The notes beneath the pieces are model-generated. The model worked only from the letters and a program-made list of their open reading frames with translations, made no database searches and was not told the DNA's origin. From Stutzerimonas stutzeri (GTDB lineage Bacteria; Pseudomonadota; Gammaproteobacteria; Pseudomonadales; Pseudomonadaceae): DNA of 64,000 nucleotides. This document shows positions 18,497 to 27,571 of this stretch, piece after piece (the first letter of the stretch is position 1; each line of letters opens with the position of its first letter). Both the position numbers and the translations under genes were made by a program. The stretch spans positions 121,260 to 185,259 of the forward strand of contig DGLA01000019.1 of the NCBI GenBank assembly GCA_002387205.1, in the 5' to 3' direction.

Positions 18497-18633
18497 CTCC
18501 AGTCCTCTACAAAACGGTGATCCGCACAGCGGCGGTTGCGCCACAACGAGGCCATTGAGCTCGATGGGTCAATGGGCGCAGAGGTGCGAGTCGCGCCCCG
18601 GCTGATTCGGGAAGCTTGCCACGCTTGGTCGCA

Positions 18634-18669
18634 CAGGCAAACCAGGCAAACCAGGCAAACCAGGCAAAC
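18634..18669. repeat. Nonamer tandem repeat CAGGCAAAC x4
   Basis: Four perfect head-to-tail copies of CAGGCAAAC in the divergent spacer between the membrane protein (start 18496) and the cNMP/CBS gene (start 18777). The open frame across it only encodes a repeated Phe-Ala-Trp and is not a gene. Confidence 0.95.
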
Positions 18670-18776
18670 CGGAGCGACATGCTGCTGCCTGGCAACGACT
18701 CGCAGCGTCGGGCCCCAGCCGCAGGAAGCGCGGCTATGGTTCAATGCGATCGATAGAGTTCCGCCAGGAGGCCCCC

Positions 18777-20669
18777 ATGCAGGTCGAACTGATCGAAATA
18801 CGCGACCACCTGAGTCGTTTCGCCCCTTTCGACGGTCTGCCGGACGATACCCTCGACGAAATAGCCCGTCAGATCGAAGTCGGCTACTTCAAGGCGGGCA
18901 GTGAAATTCTTCGCTATGGAGAACCGATCCAGGACCTGCACTACATCCGCAGCGGCGCCGTGGATATCTACCGGCGCAACGGTGAACTGTACAACCGCCT
19001 GTCCGAAGGTGAGGTGTTTGGCCAGTTCGGCCTGCTGCGCGGCCACAAGGTGCGACTGCCGGCGCAGGCGATCGAGGACAGCCTGATCTACTTCATTCCC
19101 GGAGCACTGTTCGAGCAGCTGTGCGAGGCAAATGATGCCTTCGCCGACTTCGTCGAGGCCGAAGGTCAATCACGCCTGAAAGCGGAGGAACCCCAGGGAA
19201 AGGCCAGCGAGCTGATGAAGATCAAGGTGCGCAAGCTGGTCACCCGGCGCACCGTGAGCGTGCCGCTGGGCACCAGCGTGCAGGAGGCCGCCCAAGTGAT
19301 GAGCGAGCATGGCGTGTCCTCGCTGGTGATCTTCGGCCCGCCCGCCGATGCCGCCCAGGCCTCACAGGGACTGGTCATGGCCGGCATTACCACCGACCGC
19401 GACCTGCGAATACGGGTACTGGCTGAAGGCCTGCCGCTGGACACACCCGTGGATCAGGTGATGTCGCCCAACCCGATCACCATCCAGGCCGACGACTCGG
19501 TTTTCGAAGCGATGCTGTGCATGTTACGCAACAACATCCATCATCTTCCGGTAGTGCATCGTCAGCGCCCGGTGGGGGTAATCAACCTCTCGGACATCAT
19601 CAAGTATGAGTCGCAGAGCAGCCTTTATCTGGTCAACAGCATCTTCAACAAACAGTCGGTGGCCGAGCTGCAGGCCTTGCTGCCAGATCTACGCGCAACC
19701 TTCCTGCGCATGGTCAACGAAGAAGCGACCGCACACATGATCGGCAGCGCCATGGCCGGAATCGGCCGCAGCCTGACCCATCGCCTGCTGGAGCTGGCGG
19801 AGCAGCGGCTGGGCCCTCCCCCAGTGCCTTACTGCTACATGGTGCTGGGATCGATGGCACGTGACGAGCAATTGATCGTCACCGACCAGGACAATGCGCT
19901 GGTGATCGACAACCGCTTTGACCCGCGAATCCATGATGAGTATTTCCGCCAATTGGCAAGCTTTGTCAGCGACGGTCTGGCGGCGTGTGGCTACACCTAC
20001 TGCAAAGGCGGGATCATGGGCAGCAATCCCAAATGGCGCCAGCCGTTACGGGTCTGGCGAAGCTATTTCACCCAATGGATAGAGCAGCCCAACCCGGAAA
20101 CCCTGCTCAACGCCTGCATCTTCTTCGACCTGGACAGCGTCTACGGCGAGACCGAGCTGGTGGAGAACCTCAAGGATCTGATCGCGCAGAAAGCCAGCAG
20201 CAACCCGTTGTTTCTCGCCAACCTGGCACGCAATGCGCTCAATCGCACGCCGCCGCTGGGCTTTTTCCGCACCTTCGTGATGGAGAAGGATGGCCAGCAG
20301 AACAACATCATCAACCTCAAGGGTCGAGGCACCGCGCCACTGACCGATCTAATCCGAGTGCACGCTCTCGCCGCTGGCTCGAAGGCCCAGAACTCACTGG
20401 AGCGTCTGGATGCCATCGCCGCAACCAAGCTGCTGACCGAAGATGCCATCGCCCAGTTGCGAAATGCCCTGGAGTTCCTTTCCATCGTGCGCATTCGCCA
20501 CCAGGCCATGGACATACTCGAAGGGCGCGAACCGGATAACTACATAGAACCGGAAAAGATTTCCTCCAACGAGCGGCACAACCTCAAATCGGCCTTCCAG
20601 GTGTTGAGCAATGCGCAGCAGTTCCTGCGTTTCCGCTACCCGGGTCAGCTGCAGAACCGACCACTATGA
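18777..20669 (+). CDS. cNMP-binding/CBS/DUF294 nucleotidyltransferase-like signalling protein
   Basis: A 630-residue cytoplasmic protein with four parts. A cyclic-nucleotide-binding beta-roll covers residues ~15-130 (GEVFGQFGLLRGHKVRLPAQ). Two CBS domains lie at ~155-275 (VSVPLGTSVQEAAQVM, VFEAMLCMLRNNIHHLPVV). A DUF294 nucleotidyltransferase-like domain follows (GSMARDEQLIVTDQDNALV has the G-S, R-x-E and D-x-D pattern). A helical C-terminal DUF294_C domain completes it. The start at 18777 has AGGAGG six bases ahead; an ATG at 18744 lacks this. It overlaps the exonuclease gene by ATGA. This protein type is related to GlnD-like uridylyltransferases, but its target is unknown to me. Confidence 0.88.
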   Translation: MQVELIEIRDHLSRFAPFDGLPDDTLDEIARQIEVGYFKAGSEILRYGEPIQDLHYIRSGAVDIYRRNGELYNRLSEGEVFGQFGLLRGHKVRLPAQAIEDSLIYFIPGALFEQLCEANDAFADFVEAEGQSRLKAEEPQGKASELMKIKVRKLVTRRTVSVPLGTSVQEAAQVMSEHGVSSLVIFGPPADAAQASQGLVMAGITTDRDLRIRVLAEGLPLDTPVDQVMSPNPITIQADDSVFEAMLCMLRNNIHHLPVVHRQRPVGVINLSDIIKYESQSSLYLVNSIFNKQSVAELQALLPDLRATFLRMVNEEATAHMIGSAMAGIGRSLTHRLLELAEQRLGPPPVPYCYMVLGSMARDEQLIVTDQDNALVIDNRFDPRIHDEYFRQLASFVSDGLAACGYTYCKGGIMGSNPKWRQPLRVWRSYFTQWIEQPNPETLLNACIFFDLDSVYGETELVENLKDLIAQKASSNPLFLANLARNALNRTPPLGFFRTFVMEKDGQQNNIINLKGRGTAPLTDLIRVHALAAGSKAQNSLERLDAIAATKLLTEDAIAQLRNALEFLSIVRIRHQAMDILEGREPDNYIEPEKISSNERHNLKSAFQVLSNAQQFLRFRYPGQLQNRPL

Positions 20670-21388
20670 GGCGTAACAGGCCTTTGGCAGCACCGGACTG
20701 GCCGGCCGTCTTTGCCCAGCTGGCGCAGACGGCGCGTGATCCGCGCCTGGTACGGTTTTACCAGGCCGGCACGGTTAGCGCCGACACGCCGCTAGAGCAG
20801 GCGCCATTGCTGGCCCTCGATGTCGAAACCACTGGTCTCGATAGCCGCAAGGACTCGATCGTCAGCGTTGGCCTGGTGCCCTTCGACCTGCACCGCATCC
20901 GCTGTCGCGAGGCCAGTTACTGGGTAGTCAAGCCGATTTGCGAGCTAAGCAGCCAATCGGTCACCTTTCACCACATTACCCACTCGGATGTCAGCGATGC
21001 GCCCCGCCTGGCCAGCGTGCTCAACGAGCTGCTCACGATCATGGCCGGCAAAATCATAGTGGTGCACTACCGTAACATCGAACGGATGTTTCTCGACCAG
21101 GCGGTGCGTCACCTGCTCGGGGAAGGATTGCAATTTCCTGTGATCGACACCATGCAGCTGGAAGCCCGTCTGCATCCGCGCAGGCACCGGCCTGGCTGGC
21201 TGCGGCAGATGCTGGGCAGACAACAACCGGTATCCATACGCCTTGCCGACAGCCGTCTGCGCTATGGTTTGCCGTTGTATCAAGCCCACCATGCGCTGAC
21301 CGATGCCCTGGCTACCGCCGAGCTGCTACAAGCGCAATCGGCCCAGCACTACCCACCCGCTACGGCAGTGGGCGATCTCTGGAATTGA
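20666..21388 (+). CDS. DnaQ-type 3'-5' exonuclease
   Basis: A 240-residue DEDD-family exonuclease like the proofreading epsilon/PolC exonuclease domain. ExoI is LALDVETTGLD, ExoII lies around VTFHHITHSDV and the later HALTDALATAELL is an ExoIII-type H-x4-D site. It is coupled to the cNMP/CBS/DUF294 gene by an ATGA overlap. The two genes are often found together in Pseudomonas, which suggests a shared function outside DNA replication. No clear polymerase-binding motif was seen, so it is probably not the replicative epsilon subunit. Confidence 0.85.
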   Translation: MRRNRPLAAPDWPAVFAQLAQTARDPRLVRFYQAGTVSADTPLEQAPLLALDVETTGLDSRKDSIVSVGLVPFDLHRIRCREASYWVVKPICELSSQSVTFHHITHSDVSDAPRLASVLNELLTIMAGKIIVVHYRNIERMFLDQAVRHLLGEGLQFPVIDTMQLEARLHPRRHRPGWLRQMLGRQQPVSIRLADSRLRYGLPLYQAHHALTDALATAELLQAQSAQHYPPATAVGDLWN

Positions 21389-21390
21389 AA

Positions 21391-21416
21391 AGGCGCGACC
21401 GCTAACGGCCGCGCCT
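21391..21416 (+). terminator. Hairpin after the exonuclease gene
   Basis: GGCGCG-a-CCG pairs with CGG-c-CGCGCC directly after the stop codon, followed by TCGTTCGAT. GC-rich and well placed, but with only a weak U-tract. Confidence 0.55.
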
Positions 21417-21435
21417 CGTTCGATAGCCTGCCAGG

Positions 21436-21509
21436 CTGATGGTTGGTTGCGGCGCTGCCGATGACGGCATACGCCCCAACCATCAGAGCATGCGCCTAAC
21501 CCACCCTAC
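21436..21509 (-). repeat. GTAGGGTGG-family element after the BCCT gene
   Basis: On the minus strand this begins GGTAGGGTGGGTTAGG, overlapping the stop codon (TAG) of the BCCT carrier. It continues to a perfect 11-bp stem CTGATGGTTGG / CCAACCATCAG enclosing smaller GGC/GCC hairpins. It belongs to the same dispersed family as the elements near 34.5, 41.3 and 45.6 kb. Confidence 0.75.
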
Positions 21510-23146
21510 CGCGGCTCGCTCATCAAGCCTTTGACGATGGACACGCAGCCCACCAGCAGCACGATGGTGAATGGCAGGCCGGTGGACACCGCCATGGCCT
21601 GTAGCGCAACCAGGCCGCCGCCAAGCAGCAGCGAAATCGCTACCACGCCCTGCAGGATCGCCCAGAAGGCCCGCTGTGGCACCGGCGCGTTGACCTTACC
21701 GCCAGCGGTGATGGTGTCGATCACCAGGGAACCGGAGTCCGATGAAGTCACGAAGAACACCACGACCAGGAGAATGCCGACAAAGGAGCTGATCTGCGCC
21801 AGCGGCAACTCGCCGAGCATGGCGAACAGCTTCAGCTCCAGCGCCGCATCCTGCGCGCCGGTAAACCCATCGGTGACGAACTGGCCGAGGGCGGTGCCAC
21901 CGAAGGCTGTCATCCACAGCACCGAAACCAGCGAAGGCACCAGCAGCACGGCGATCAGGAATTCACGCACGGTACGGCCGCGGCTGACACGGGCGATGAA
22001 CATGCCAACGAAGGGTGACCAGCTGATCCACCAGGCCCAGTAGAACGCGGTCCATCCCTGGCTGAAGTTCGCGTCCTCACGGCCGATCGGGTTGGACAAT
22101 GCCGGCAGGTTAGCCAGGTAGCTGCCCAGGTTGCTGAAAAAGCCGGTGAGGATCGCCACGGTCGGCCCAACGATGATGATGAACAACAGCAGCAACAGGG
22201 CCAGAACCATGTTGATTTCAGAGAGGCGCTTGACTCCCTTGTCCAGCCCCGCCAGCACCGACATCAGCGCGATTACCGTGATACCGATGACCAGCAGGAC
22301 CTTGCTGACGTCGGTGTTGGGCATGCCGAACAGGACCTCGAGCCCGCCCGCAGCTTGCTGAGCCCCCAGCCCAAGCGAGGTGGCCAAGCCAAACAGCGTC
22401 GCGAATACCGCAAGGATATCGATGATGTGCCCAGGCCAGCCCCAGACCCGCTCACCCAGTAATGGGTAGAAGATCGAGCGAATGCTCAATGGCAAGCCCT
22501 TGTTGAAGGAGAACAGCGCCAAGGCCAGGGCCACGATGGCGTAGATCGCCCAGGGATGAAGGCCCCAGTGGAAGATGGTCGCGGCCATACTCAGGCTCGC
22601 AGCAGCCTGAGCATCACCGGCGGCTGCGCCCAGGGGGGCCCAGTCGGTACGCACACCATTCTCTACCGTGGTGCCGCCCATTGCCGTGGAGAAGTGCGAC
22701 ATGGGTTCCGCAACACCGTAGAACATCAGACCGATCCCCATGCCCGCAGCGAACAGCATGGAAAACCATCCCGTGTAGGAATAGTCCGGCGTCGCCTCCC
22801 TGCCGCCCAGGCGCACCCTGCCCAGAGGTGACAGAATCAGGCCCACGCACAGCAGAACGAAAATGTTCGCAGCACCCAGGAAGAACCAGGCGAGATTCGT
22901 GGTTAGCCAGTCGCGAATAGCAGTAAACAGCGGCTCGACATCGCTGCGCAGTGCAAGCGTGATGATCACGAACAGGACGATGCTTACCGCGGAGATGCTG
23001 AAAACCTTGCTGTGAATATCGAGAAACTTGCGCTTGATGTTGTCCTGACCGATGACATAGTCGGTGTCGATCAGATTGGCCGCCCCTGTTGGGGCGGGGA
23101 TACTCTCCACGGAATTTCCCGTGTGTTTCCCAGGGTTATTTGCCAC
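21506..23146 (-). CDS. BCCT-family osmolyte transporter
   Basis: A 546-residue secondary carrier of the betaine/choline/carnitine family with about 12 membrane helices. The glycine-rich GMGIGLMFYGVAEPMSHF of helix 3 is the form found in Na+-coupled betaine carriers. The family tryptophan signature FYWAWWISWSPFVGMFIAR contributes to the substrate site. The N-terminal 55 residues are polar and cytoplasmic. I take the GTG at 23146 as start, with AAGGAG upstream. It probably imports glycine betaine, choline or ectoine for osmoprotection, but the substrate cannot be fixed. It is monocistronic and its stop lies inside a GTAGGGTGG element. Confidence 0.9.
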   Translation of the reverse strand: MANNPGKHTGNSVESIPAPTGAANLIDTDYVIGQDNIKRKFLDIHSKVFSISAVSIVLFVIITLALRSDVEPLFTAIRDWLTTNLAWFFLGAANIFVLLCVGLILSPLGRVRLGGREATPDYSYTGWFSMLFAAGMGIGLMFYGVAEPMSHFSTAMGGTTVENGVRTDWAPLGAAAGDAQAAASLSMAATIFHWGLHPWAIYAIVALALALFSFNKGLPLSIRSIFYPLLGERVWGWPGHIIDILAVFATLFGLATSLGLGAQQAAGGLEVLFGMPNTDVSKVLLVIGITVIALMSVLAGLDKGVKRLSEINMVLALLLLLFIIIVGPTVAILTGFFSNLGSYLANLPALSNPIGREDANFSQGWTAFYWAWWISWSPFVGMFIARVSRGRTVREFLIAVLLVPSLVSVLWMTAFGGTALGQFVTDGFTGAQDAALELKLFAMLGELPLAQISSFVGILLVVVFFVTSSDSGSLVIDTITAGGKVNAPVPQRAFWAILQGVVAISLLLGGGLVALQAMAVSTGLPFTIVLLVGCVSIVKGLMSEPR

Positions 23147-23675
23147 CTGTTGTTCTCCTTGTTATTCGCTGACGGATCTAAACGCTGGCACCAGGACGGT
23201 CGATCACCGGTAGAAAACCGGGCTCATTCCGTTCTGCTTGATGATCCTAACAGCCAAGTTTCAAGGCACGCAGGTCAGGGACCGGCATCGACAATCTCAC
23301 GACCGTCATTCTTGGGAACCGGGACTTGACGACCTGCGGACCCTTTGTTGCGGGGATTCACGCTGACTGCGGCATCCAGGAAGAACAAATAACGACGTGG
23401 CCAAGTCACGCGGGTACGAACATCAGCCGCAGCCGGGATGGAGTTTTGTGCCGCATCGGCAGTGGCCAGCTAGCTAGACATCCCGTGGGGCGAGCTGAAA
23501 AGGCAGTTCGGCAGCGCTTGAAATGTGAGCACTGCTCTCGACCGTGGCCGAACGGCTTGGTCGAAGCAGGCGCGAAGCGGCCTTGATCTCTTGCCGCCTG
23601 ACAAGTCAGCGATCAGTGTCATGACGCCGGGATCAGCCCCAGCGCCACTGCGACAGTCGGGCGGGCGAAGGGGGG
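23147..23675. other. Intergenic region upstream of the BCCT gene
   Basis: About 530 bases with no gene I can support. A short inverted repeat (CCGGT-AGAAA-ACCGG, near 23213-23227) is visible. An 86-codon open frame at 23326-23586 lacks recognisable protein features. The promoter of the BCCT gene should lie in the left part. Confidence 0.45.
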
Positions 23676-24674
23676 TTAGCGTTTGCGATTGACCGTGAGT
23701 GCGGCACGAATGACGTCAGCACCGATTTCCGACTCATAGGACTGCCATACAGGCATCATCCTTTCGCGCCACGCCTGACGCTGTTCCGGTGTGAGAGTAA
23801 TCAGCTTGCTGGTGCCGCTGGCCGCGATTCGATCACGGTCGCGCTGGTTCAGTGCTGCGGCTTCCCTGTTCACCGCCTGGGTGACCTCCATCACGATACC
23901 TTCAAGTTCCGAGCGCACCGCGAACGGCATGCTCATCCAGAACTTCGAGGTGGTCACCAGCATGTAGTTGAGCACGCCGTGGTTGCTCTCGGTAATGAAG
24001 GGCTGGACCGTATTCATCTTCTGGCTGGCGATGTTCGACCAGGGGTTTTCAGCCCCTTGCACCGTACCGTTCTGCAGGGACTTGTAGACGTCGGCAAATG
24101 GCAGTCGTACCGCCTTGGCGCCCACGGCACTGAACTGGGCTTCGAGCACAGCAGAGGGCTGGATACGAAACGCCAGCCCAGCGGCATCTTCCGGCTTGAC
24201 CAGCGCACGAGTGGCTGAAAGCTGTTTCAGGCCATTGTTCCAGTAGGCCAGGCCATAGATTCCGGAATCAGCCATGGAGCGCAGCAGCTCGCGACTCATC
24301 TCACGCTTCTGGAATCGCTGCACCGCCGCTTCGTCATCGAAGAGGAACGGAAGGTCGAATACCTGAAGCTTCCTGGTGTACTTGTCGAATTTCGACAGCG
24401 ATGGGGCAAGCATCTGTACCTTGCCGTCCAGCAACGCCTGCATCTCATCGGCGTCGCCCACCAGCGTCGAGTTCGGATAGACCTCGACTTTCACTTTGCC
24501 AGCAAGGCGCTCCTGAACCAGTTTCTGAAACATCAGGGCGCCCTTCCCCTTGGGCGTATCGTCGGCCACCACGTGCGCAAACTTGATGACGATAGGCTCG
24601 TCTTCGGCCGCCAGGGCCGGCGAGCTCAACCAATAAAGGGCTGCGACCAGCGCAGCGATACAAGGCTTGTACAT
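23676..24674 (-). CDS. TRAP-type solute receptor DctP (copy 1)
   Basis: A 332-residue periplasmic binding protein of the DctP family with a signal peptide (ALVAALYWLSSPALAAED). Family hallmarks are IKFAHVVADDTPKGKGA, VEVYPNSTLVGDADEM, LGFAFRI-type LAFRIQPSAVLEAQF (the arginine that clamps the carboxylate) and NGTVQGAENPWSNI. Such receptors deliver carboxylates to DctQM permeases, but no dctQ or dctM lies nearby. It is a close paralogue of the gene at 25029-26018. I start at MYKPC (24674), after a GGGGGTCAG leader shared with copy 2. C4-dicarboxylates are the usual DctP ligand; here the ligand is unknown. Confidence 0.88.
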   Translation of the reverse strand: MYKPCIAALVAALYWLSSPALAAEDEPIVIKFAHVVADDTPKGKGALMFQKLVQERLAGKVKVEVYPNSTLVGDADEMQALLDGKVQMLAPSLSKFDKYTRKLQVFDLPFLFDDEAAVQRFQKREMSRELLRSMADSGIYGLAYWNNGLKQLSATRALVKPEDAAGLAFRIQPSAVLEAQFSAVGAKAVRLPFADVYKSLQNGTVQGAENPWSNIASQKMNTVQPFITESNHGVLNYMLVTTSKFWMSMPFAVRSELEGIVMEVTQAVNREAAALNQRDRDRIAASGTSKLITLTPEQRQAWRERMMPVWQSYESEIGADVIRAALTVNRKR

Positions 24675-25028
24675 CTGACCCCCAAACGGAGAACCGAAAG
24701 CGCCTCGTGAGCGCCTTTCTGAGATTGATCGACGATATGGAAGGCTCACGCAACGGCGTGAACCTTCCACCAGTTCGAGTTAGCCAGAACATTCCGACTG
24801 CGGCGGTCGGTGGCTGGCCTTTATTGAAATGAGGTTGACTCGGAGCCGTACGCCGGAGCCGATGCCAACCCCGAGGAAGTCTTCGTGATCACCGAGAGGG
24901 GCACAAGGCTGGAAAACCCCAACCAGGTCTCAAAACGGCACATTGTCGAACGCGCAAGCCATGCGCTCTCGCCCCCGGATCTGCCTGCCATGTGAGGGTG
25001 CTCCGCATGGCACCGGAGCAGAAGATCA
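24675..25028. other. Upstream region of DctP copy 1, duplicated in copy 2
   Basis: No gene seen. Roughly the first 260 bases resemble the DNA upstream of DctP copy 2: GGCTGG-(C/T)-CTTTATTG near 24812, GCACAAGGCT at 24901-24910 and CAAAAC-GCACATTG near 24931. The corresponding blocks of copy 2 lie at about 26169, 26261 and 26291. Confidence 0.7.
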
Positions 25029-26018
25029 TCATCGGCGGTTGACGGTCAGCGCCGCACGCATCACATCGGCGCCGATTTCCGCTTCGAACGTTTTCCAGAC
25101 CGGCCGCATCTTGTCGCGCCAGGCCTGGCGCTGTTCCGGGGAGAGCGTGACCAGAGTGCTGCCACTGGCAAGGATGCGTTCGCGTTCGCGCTGATTGATC
25201 GCAGCCGCTTCGGCGTTAACCGCCTGGGTGACTTCGAGCAGGATGTTGTCAAGCTCCGAGCGCACCGCGAAGGGGATGCCCGCCCAGAACTTGGCGTTGG
25301 TCACCAGCATGTAGTTGAGCACCCCATGATTGGTCTCCGTCACGTAGCTCCGATTGGCCCCGGCATACTGGCTGCGGATGTTCGACCAGGGCCCCTCTGT
25401 TCCCTGTACCGTGCCGTTCTGCATGGCCTTGGCCACCTCGGCGAACGGTAAGCGTACGGGCTTGGCACCCACTGCGGTGAACTGGGCTTCAAGCACTGGC
25501 GAAGGCTGGATGCGAAACGCGAGCCCTGCCGCGTCGGCCGGATTGCGCAGCGGCTGGCTAGCCGTCAACTGCTTGAGACCGTTATTCCAGTAGGCCAGTC
25601 CGTAGATGCCGCGACTAGCCATCGATCGCAGCAGCTCCCGGCTTGTCTCGCGCTTCTGGAAGCGCGCCACTGCAGCCTCGTCATCGAACAGGAACGGCAG
25701 GTCGAAGACTTCCAGCTTTGGCGAGTAGTCAGTGAACTTGGACAGCGACGGCGCCAGCATCTGCACCTTGTTATCCAACAACGCCTGGATCTCATCGGCG
25801 TCGCCAACCAGCGTCGAGTTCGGGTAGACCTCGACTTCCACCGTGCCCGCCAGGCGTTCACGTACCAGCTTCTGGAACAGCAGGGCGCCCCTGCCCTTGG
25901 GGGTGTCCTCCGCCACTACGTGGGCGAACTTGATGATGATGGGTTGCGCGGCGTTCGCCAGTGGCGTGAACAACAGCAACAGCGCAGCACATGGCGCAAC
26001 GATGAAAGACTTGAACAT
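25029..26018 (-). CDS. TRAP-type solute receptor DctP (copy 2)
   Basis: A 329-residue DctP-family periplasmic receptor, very similar along its whole length to copy 1. Both share KFAHVVA(D/E)DTPKG, the VEVYPNSTLVGDADE segment, the LFDDEAAV region and (E/T)SNHGVLNYML-type motifs. The signal peptide ends near LANAAQP. Start at 26018 (MFKSF), with the same GGGGGTC leader as copy 1. The arginine in LAFRIQPSPVLEAQF is conserved. No permease genes accompany it, so it must share DctQM subunits encoded elsewhere or have a sensing role. Differences between the copies may give different ligand ranges. Confidence 0.88.
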   Translation of the reverse strand: MFKSFIVAPCAALLLLFTPLANAAQPIIIKFAHVVAEDTPKGRGALLFQKLVRERLAGTVEVEVYPNSTLVGDADEIQALLDNKVQMLAPSLSKFTDYSPKLEVFDLPFLFDDEAAVARFQKRETSRELLRSMASRGIYGLAYWNNGLKQLTASQPLRNPADAAGLAFRIQPSPVLEAQFTAVGAKPVRLPFAEVAKAMQNGTVQGTEGPWSNIRSQYAGANRSYVTETNHGVLNYMLVTNAKFWAGIPFAVRSELDNILLEVTQAVNAEAAAINQRERERILASGSTLVTLSPEQRQAWRDKMRPVWKTFEAEIGADVMRAALTVNRR

Positions 26019-26379
26019 TTTGACCCCCACGGGAAACAGGCTCGATGCGACACCTTGTGAGCATCGTTCGAGTGGTGAATTGCGATTCGGTATGGTTCAG
26101 CCGGCACCTGGTACGGCGCGCCTGAAGAGGTACAGCGAGGTGACCACGGCTCGGTGACGCAAGTCACTGGCTGGTCTTTATTGGAATGGCGGTGACCCAT
26201 CAGTGCGGGTTAGCCCTGACGGGTCAAAAGCGCGCGCAGTGTTGGCCATCGGCGGCTCTGGCACAAGGCTTGAAGGGCAAACCAGCTCTCAAAACAGCGC
26301 ATTGCGCTCATCGGATAAGCCGAACTTTCAAACCGGGCCTCATTTCTACTGGGGACGTCCTCGACCGATCCTACCTGCC
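26019..26379. other. Divergent spacer between DctP copy 2 and the flavoprotein
   Basis: About 360 bases without a gene. It holds the duplicated upstream blocks of DctP copy 2 and should contain promoters for both divergent genes. A sigma-54-like string at 26259-26274 was considered and rejected. Confidence 0.45.
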
Positions 26380-27336
26380 ATGAACGATATCCCGACCCAG
26401 CAGAGCCCGAATACCAGCGTGATCGACTGCCTGATCATCGGAGGAGGCCCAGGCGGGCTTACCGCTGCGCTCTATCTCGCCCGGTTCCGCCGCAGCTGCC
26501 TGGTGGTGGACGCCGGCTCCAGCCGCGCTTCATGGATCCCGCGTTCGCATAACTATCCGGGGTTCCCGCCTGGCATCAACGGCAACGAGCTTTTGGCTCG
26601 CTTGCGCGAACAGGCCAGCGGTTACGGCGCGCGCCTGGAGCATGGGCGTATCGAGCAGATAGAACCCCACGCAGAAGGCTTCAGCGCACGTTACGGCGAC
26701 AGCATATGCGTGACCCGGCGGATCATCCTGGCCACGGGCATCGAAGACACCCTGCCCGACATGCCCGATGTGGCGCAGGCCATCGGCGATGGCAAGGTCA
26801 GGCTCTGCGCGATCTGTGACGGTTACGAAGTGGACGGTCACAATGTCGCGGTCTATGGCGAGGCGGAAAACGCGATCAGCCACGCAGTGTTTCTGCGTAC
26901 CTTCACCGACCGCGTGACGGTCGTCGTGCATGGCGAGCCCAACGCCTGCGACCAGGCCATCGCCCTGGCCGAACACTATGCGATCCGCGTGATCAGCGAC
27001 CGTGTCGAGTCCCTGCACCCCTGCGAAACCGGCATCGAACTGCTGACCTGCGGTGGCGAACGGCACCACTTCGACATCATCTATCCCAACCTGGGGGCGC
27101 GCTTTCGCTCGGAGCTGGCGGTGCAGCTGGGCCTGGATTGTGACGAATGCGGCGGCATATGGGCCGACGACCACCTGCAGACGTCGATGCGCGGCTTGTA
27201 CGCCATCGGCGATGTAACCATGGGCCTGAAGCAGATAAGCGTTGCCATCGGGCAAGCAGCACAAGCGGCCACCGCAGTGCACAACAGCCTTGAAGCCAAC
27301 CCCTGGGGTGGCTCGGTAGCAGGCACGGCGCGATAG
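26380..27336 (+). CDS. Thioredoxin-reductase-like FAD oxidoreductase
   Basis: A 318-residue class II pyridine-nucleotide-disulfide oxidoreductase. The FAD motif LIIGGGPGGLTAALYLA is near the N-terminus and ATGIEDTLPD follows. A redox pair CAIC-D sits at Cys143 and Cys146, where thioredoxin reductase has CATC. The closing FAD motif is GLYAIGDVTMGLKQISVA. The NADPH motif is altered: VAVYGEAENAISHA lacks the usual GxGxxA. It could reduce thioredoxin or a related partner, or be one of the ferredoxin/flavodoxin-linked relatives. Start at 26380 (MNDIP), the first ATG inside the homologous region. It diverges from DctP copy 2, with no obvious functional link. Confidence 0.82.
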   Translation: MNDIPTQQSPNTSVIDCLIIGGGPGGLTAALYLARFRRSCLVVDAGSSRASWIPRSHNYPGFPPGINGNELLARLREQASGYGARLEHGRIEQIEPHAEGFSARYGDSICVTRRIILATGIEDTLPDMPDVAQAIGDGKVRLCAICDGYEVDGHNVAVYGEAENAISHAVFLRTFTDRVTVVVHGEPNACDQAIALAEHYAIRVISDRVESLHPCETGIELLTCGGERHHFDIIYPNLGARFRSELAVQLGLDCDECGGIWADDHLQTSMRGLYAIGDVTMGLKQISVAIGQAAQAATAVHNSLEANPWGGSVAGTAR

Positions 27337-27571
27337 CCCGGCACTGACCGAGCGGAGACAGGCCAACTCGCCAGACAAACGCGACGAGGCCGCCATGCAA
27401 TAGACGTGAACCGAGCGCGTGCCGGTCTTACCTGAGCTGCGAGCGGTAATCCCCAACGCAAAGCTTTATCATCCATTCAATGGTGTCATGGCCGAAGGGG
27501 TGAATTCCCCCGTCCGGATTGCTGTCATCTTCTTACCGCCGAGCGGATAGTCTTCAAACGCCGAGGAATCA

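Noticed and set aside
26259..26274. A sigma-54-like string (TGGCACAAGGCTTGAA) upstream of the flavoprotein
   Set aside because: The -12 part differs from consensus and the corresponding block upstream of DctP copy 1 lacks the pattern; no activator gene lies near.
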